The notes under the pieces are model-generated. The model was not told where the DNA came from. It did not search any database and saw only the letters and a list, made by a program, of their open reading frames with translations. Made by a program: the position numbers and the translations under genes. From an uncultured Haemophilus sp. (GTDB taxonomy: Bacteria > Pseudomonadota > Gammaproteobacteria > Enterobacterales > Pasteurellaceae): a stretch of 17,560 nucleotides of DNA. The stretch's first letter is position 1. Every line of letters starts with the position of its first letter. The stretch covers positions 1 through 17,560 of the forward strand of contig NZ_CAJLNI010000027.1 in assembly GCF_905207935.1 (NCBI RefSeq). Reading direction: 5' to 3'. Positions 14,749 to 17,560 of the stretch are shown in pieces.

Positions 14749-15534
14749 ATGTATAAAGCCGTATTCAGCGATTTTGATGGTACCTTATTAACTTCGGATC
14801 ATCGAATTTCGCCTAAAACCTTAGATGCACTTCAACGCATTACCAAACAAGGTATTCCATTTACACCAATCTCTGCTCGTTCACCGCTGGGTATTTGGCC
14901 TTATGCAAAACTCATTGAAAATTACAACATCATTGTGGCATTCAGTGGTGCCTTGATTTTAGATAAAAACTCTACACCTATTTATTCGGTACAAATTGAT
15001 CCAGCTGACATCCAAGCCATTAACAAAGTATTAGCAGATCATCCTGCACTAGGTGTTAATTATTATACTTATGATGATTGTGTCGCTCGTGATTTGGATA
15101 ATAAATGGGTAATTTACGAACGTAGCGTAACAGGCATTCAGATTGATCCTTATGATGAAAGTGCGGTCTATTCCCCGCATAAAATTCAAATCATTGGTGA
15201 AACAGATGAAGTTATTGGTATTGAGCAAATCTTGAAAGAGAAATTCCCGCATTTAAGTATTTGCCGTTCTCATGCGAATTTCCTTGAAGTGATGCATAAA
15301 TCGGCGACAAAAGGTAATGCGGTACGTTTTCTTGAAGATTATTTTCATGTGAAGATGGAAGAATGTGTCGCTTTCGGCGATAACTTTAACGATTTAGATA
15401 TGCTAGAAAGCGTGGGATTAGGCGTTGCAATGGGCAATGCGCCGGATGAGATTAAACAGGCCGCCAATCGAGTCACTGCTTCGCATAATGATGATGGGAT
15501 TGCATTGATATTGAATGAGATTTTCCCTGAATAA
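14749..15534 (+). CDS. Cof-type HAD-IIB sugar phosphatase-like hydrolase
   Basis: Cof-type enzymes are cytoplasmic, Mg-dependent phosphatases acting on sugar phosphates, nucleotides or cofactor precursors; the substrate is rarely predictable. The 261-residue product has HAD motif I DFDGT (8-12, nucleophile Asp8 and acid Asp10), motif II around SARS (42-45), motif III Lys188 (ATKGNA) and motif IV GDNFND (210-215). A C2 cap (about 80-185) lies between motifs II and III. GGAG (14740-14743) sits 5 bases before the ATG, 18 bases after ybeY, so it is likely the third gene of the phoH-ybeY operon. H. influenzae also has a Cof-like gene (HI0003, from memory) next to ybeY. Family is sure, substrate unknown. 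Confidence 0.95.
   Translation: MYKAVFSDFDGTLLTSDHRISPKTLDALQRITKQGIPFTPISARSPLGIWPYAKLIENYNIIVAFSGALILDKNSTPIYSVQIDPADIQAINKVLADHPALGVNYYTYDDCVARDLDNKWVIYERSVTGIQIDPYDESAVYSPHKIQIIGETDEVIGIEQILKEKFPHLSICRSHANFLEVMHKSATKGNAVRFLEDYFHVKMEECVAFGDNFNDLDMLESVGLGVAMGNAPDEIKQAANRVTASHNDDGIALILNEIFPE
15159..15167 (+). repeat. DNA uptake sequence in the Cof-type gene
   Basis: Perfect core on the + strand; encodes SAV at residues 138-140, inside the cap domain. Confidence 0.8.
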
Positions 15535-15536
15535 AT

Positions 15537-15566
15537 AAAAAGGCGCTTTTTATGAAAAAGCGCCTT
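15537..15566. terminator. Bidirectional terminator between the Cof-type gene and tpx
   Basis: AGGCGCTTTTT (15541-15551) pairs with AAAAAGCGCCT (15555-15565) around the loop ATG, an 11-base-pair stem. On the - strand it is followed by TTTTATTTAT, a good T-run. On the + strand the T's are mostly inside the stem, so tpx-side termination looks stronger. The flanking genes converge with only 37 bases between their stops. Confidence 0.85.
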
Positions 15567-15571
15567 ATTCA

Positions 15572-16069
15572 TTATAGTGTGGCTAACGCAGCTTCATAAT
15601 TTGGCTCATCTTTAATTTCAGATACCAATTCACTATGTAACACGTTATTGTTTTCATCTAAGACAATCACTGAACGAGCAGTCAAGCCCGCGATTGGACC
15701 AGTTGTGATGTTTACCCCTAAGTTTTCATGGACTTCTTTATGACGGAAAGTAGAAAGCGTTTCTACGTTCTCAATACCTTCCGCACCGCAGAATCGTGCT
15801 TGTGCAAAAGGTAAATCAGCTGAAATGCAAAGTACCACAGCATTTTTTAAATTAGCTGCTTGTTGATTGAATTTGCGAACAGAAGTTGCACATACACCTG
15901 TATCAATACTTGGGAAAATATTTAAAACTTTGCGTTTTCCTGCATAAGTATCAAGCGTGACGTCAGCGAGTTCTTTATTGGTGAGCGTAAGTGCGGTCAC
16001 TTTCTCTCCTTTTTTGGGAAAGTTGCCGCTTACTTCAATGGGATTACCCATCATTGTTACTTGAGTCAT
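15572..16069 (-). CDS. tpx: Thiol peroxidase Tpx (atypical 2-Cys peroxiredoxin)
   Basis: Tpx reduces hydrogen and alkyl hydroperoxides with electrons from thioredoxin; family members are periplasm-associated in some reports but mostly cytoplasmic, and no signal peptide is seen here. The 165-residue product has the peroxidatic Cys60 in SIDTGVCATS (54-63) and the resolving Cys94 (RFCGAEG), the spacing of E. coli Tpx, plus a third cysteine at 81. Arg127 to Leu165 shows the family ending with VIVLDENNNVLHSELV. AGGAG lies at 16075-16079 and shares bases with the hisC TAG stop (16078-16080). The gap to hisC is 8 bases, so tpx is probably translated by coupling to hisC. No separate promoter is evident, though one inside the hisC end cannot be excluded. 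Confidence 0.97.
   Translation of the reverse strand: MTQVTMMGNPIEVSGNFPKKGEKVTALTLTNKELADVTLDTYAGKRKVLNIFPSIDTGVCATSVRKFNQQAANLKNAVVLCISADLPFAQARFCGAEGIENVETLSTFRHKEVHENLGVNITTGPIAGLTARSVIVLDENNNVLHSELVSEIKDEPNYEAALATL
15989..15997 (+). repeat. DNA uptake sequence in tpx
   Basis: Perfect core on the + strand, opposite to the gene; in the tpx frame it encodes TAL (residues 25-27). Confidence 0.8.
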
Positions 16070-16077
16070 AAAAGCTC

Positions 16078-17187
16078 CTATTTTTCATTTCCTAAATTAA
16101 GCACTTTTTTAAGTGCAGTAAAAAATTTGTCATTTTCTTGTGGTAAGCCAATACTGATACGTAAGTGATTTGGCATGCCATAGCCTGCAATTGGGCGAAC
16201 AATGACGCCTTCACGTAATAATGCATCATAAATTGGTGCGGCCGGTTGTTTAAAATCAATGGTAATAAAGTTACCTTTAGATGGAATAAAGTCTAAACCA
16301 TATTGTTGGCAGAAGGCCTCATAACGTTTCATTTCTTGGCGATTGTTCTCAGCCACTTTTTCGACAAAGGCATCATCGTTCATCACCGCAATCGCACTGG
16401 TCAAAGCAAGACTATTACAGTTAAATGGCTGACGAACACGATTTAATAAATCTGCAATTTCAGGATTAGAGACCGCGTAGCCAATACGTAAACCCGCAAG
16501 TCCATAAGCTTTCGATAGTGAGCGTGAAACGATAAGATTCGGGTATTTTTCCAGTAATGTAAAAGAATTAACGCGTTCGCTTGGATGAGTAAATTCGGTA
16601 TAAGCCTCATCTAATACCACAATCACATTTTCAGGCACTTTGGCTAAGAAGGCATCCAATTCTGCTTCCGTTAAGAAATTCCCCGTTGGATTGTTTGGAT
16701 TGGCAATAAAAATCAGCTTGGTTTTATCTGAAAGTGCGGTCAAAAATCCGTTTAAATCATGACCCCAATTCTTAGCTGGAATTTCTTTTGCGACGGCATT
16801 AATGGCTTTGGTCACTAAAGGGTAAACAATAAAAGCATATTGTGAATAAATCACTTCATCATGCTCACCCGCAAAGGTATGAGCAAAGAGCTCTAATAAA
16901 TCGTTAGAACCATTGCCAAGGGTGATTTGGTTTGGTTGCACACCAAATTTTTTTGCAATAGCCGCTTTAAGTTCAAAACCATTCGCATCAGGATAACGAG
17001 TTAAATGATCAAGTTGGGCTTGAATGGCTTTTTTCGCACTTTCAGGAAAACCGAAAGGGTTTTCATTTGAGGCAAGTTTAACGATATTAGTAATGCCTAA
17101 TTCGCGTTCGAGTTCTTCGATTGGTTTCCCCGCTTGATAAGGCGAAAGAGATTTCACGCCTTGATTGGCGACGTTGATGTATTGCAT
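16078..17187 (-). CDS. hisC: Histidinol-phosphate aminotransferase HisC
   Basis: HisC is a PLP enzyme that transfers an amino group from glutamate to imidazole-acetol phosphate, giving histidinol phosphate in histidine synthesis; some paralogues also act on aromatic amino acids. The 369-residue product has the fold type I landmarks KLASNENPFG (37-46), NGSNDLLE (92-99), NPNNPTG (163-169), LDEAY (192-196) and SLSKAYGLAGLRIGY (223-237) with the PLP lysine Lys226 and Arg234. AAGGAAAG (17191-17198) precedes the ATG. It lies outside any his operon, following serC, the arrangement I recall for the second hisC of H. influenzae (HI1166). It may therefore be a paralogue whose main in vivo substrate is uncertain. 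A terminator-like hairpin ends just before its ribosome binding site. Confidence 0.93.
   Translation of the reverse strand: MQYINVANQGVKSLSPYQAGKPIEELERELGITNIVKLASNENPFGFPESAKKAIQAQLDHLTRYPDANGFELKAAIAKKFGVQPNQITLGNGSNDLLELFAHTFAGEHDEVIYSQYAFIVYPLVTKAINAVAKEIPAKNWGHDLNGFLTALSDKTKLIFIANPNNPTGNFLTEAELDAFLAKVPENVIVVLDEAYTEFTHPSERVNSFTLLEKYPNLIVSRSLSKAYGLAGLRIGYAVSNPEIADLLNRVRQPFNCNSLALTSAIAVMNDDAFVEKVAENNRQEMKRYEAFCQQYGLDFIPSKGNFITIDFKQPAAPIYDALLREGVIVRPIAGYGMPNHLRISIGLPQENDKFFTALKKVLNLGNEK
16732..16740 (+). repeat. DNA uptake sequence in hisC
   Basis: Perfect core on the + strand with the tail CAAAAATCC, opposite to the gene; in the hisC frame it encodes TAL (residues 150-152, LTALS). Confidence 0.8.
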
Positions 17188-17200
17188 ATGCTTTCCTTAT

Positions 17201-17226
17201 AAAAACGAGCGGGCCTTTCAGCCCGC
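17201..17226 (-). terminator. Terminator or attenuator between serC and hisC
   Basis: On the - strand GCGGGC (17221-17226) pairs with GCCCGC (17209-17214) around a 6-base loop and is followed by TCG and then T5 (17201-17205). The T-run ends 2 bases before the hisC ribosome binding region (17191-17198). It has the form of an intrinsic terminator for serC, yet leaves no room for a hisC promoter after it. Confidence 0.65.
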
Positions 17227-17251
17227 ACGTTGAGTTTAATGAATCAGATAA

Positions 17252-17560
17252 TTAGCTATTTTCAGCTTCAAATTTTTTCATGAATTCAATGAGCGCTTGT
17301 ACACCCTCTAATGGCATCGCATTATAGATAGAGGCACGCATACCACCTAGCACTTTGTGGCCTTTTAAGGCTTGAAGACCGGCAGCTGTAGATTCTGCGA
17401 CAAATTTAGCATCAAGTTCAGGATTGCCTATCACAAATGTCACATTCATGGTTGAGCGGTTTTCTTTAGCTACGACGTTACGATAGAGTTTACTGCTATC
17501 AATGTAGTCATAAAGGGTTTGTGCTTTCACTGCGTTACGTTTTGCAATTTCTTTTAAGCC
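17252..17560 (-). CDS. serC: Phosphoserine aminotransferase SerC, C-terminal part (5' end outside window)
   Basis: SerC converts 3-phosphohydroxypyruvate and glutamate to phosphoserine (serine synthesis) and also acts in pyridoxal phosphate synthesis; it is a cytoplasmic PLP enzyme. The frame is open to the window edge; the 102 C-terminal residues are present, beginning GLKEIAKRNAVKAQTLYD. A GTG codon at 17530 inside it is just valine, not a start. The fragment shows MNVTFVIG, LKGHKVLGGMRASIYNAMP with the conserved substrate-binding Arg, and the family ending EGVQALIEFMKKFEAENS. The PLP lysine lies upstream, outside the window. It is followed by hisC 64 bases later. Confidence 0.95.
   Translation of the reverse strand, partial: GLKEIAKRNAVKAQTLYDYIDSSKLYRNVVAKENRSTMNVTFVIGNPELDAKFVAESTAAGLQALKGHKVLGGMRASIYNAMPLEGVQALIEFMKKFEAENS

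Overview
The window looks like chromosomal DNA of a Pasteurellaceae bacterium, most probably a Haemophilus species close to H. parainfluenzae or H. influenzae. Three things point there. The 9-base Haemophilus-type DNA uptake sequence AAGTGCGGT occurs ten times, always inside genes. The proteins read very close to remembered H. influenzae proteins (HitA, KdsB, YbeY, GshAB, SerC). The base composition is AT-rich. The species call is from memory, not from a database search. Almost all of it is ordinary core genome: 14 coding regions tightly packed, no RNA gene, no insertion sequence, no phage gene, no CRISPR, and no gap longer than about 210 bases.

Layout. (1) 1-3079, + strand: a lipid A/LPS cluster of msbA (5' end cut by the window edge), lpxK, a 59-codon Trm112/YcaR-type zinc-ribbon gene that is easily missed, and kdsB. 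(2) 3080-4207: a 317-codon gene of unknown family with a signal peptide and a beta-barrel-like C terminus, carrying its own predicted promoter. From memory H. influenzae has kdsB and uvrC side by side, so this is the one gene here that looks like an accessory insertion. (3) 4269-6883, + strand: uvrC (nucleotide excision repair) and a TerC-family membrane protein, ending in a bidirectional terminator. (4) 6921-10597, - strand: the periplasmic-binding-protein ferric iron importer hitA-hitB-hitC, behind a promoter whose -35 overlaps a good Fur box. (5) 10804-13077, + strand: bifunctional glutathione synthetase gshAB with its own terminator. (6) 13176-15534, + strand: phoH, ybeY and a Cof-type HAD phosphatase, a likely operon ending in a convergent terminator. 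(7) 15572-17560, - strand: serC (5' end cut by the window edge), hisC and tpx.

How the parts relate. MsbA, LpxK and KdsB supply lipid A and CMP-Kdo for the outer membrane, into which the unknown barrel protein would also insert. HitABC moves ferric iron from periplasm to cytoplasm. GshAB and Tpx are both redox-protective. PhoH and YbeY are usually co-encoded and linked to RNA metabolism. SerC and HisC are both PLP aminotransferases.

I found no convincing undescribed system. The items most worth a second look are the orphan outer-membrane-like gene with its dyad-containing promoter, the terminator placed immediately before the hisC ribosome binding site, the hisC-tpx coupling, and the matched pair of intercistronic hairpins.
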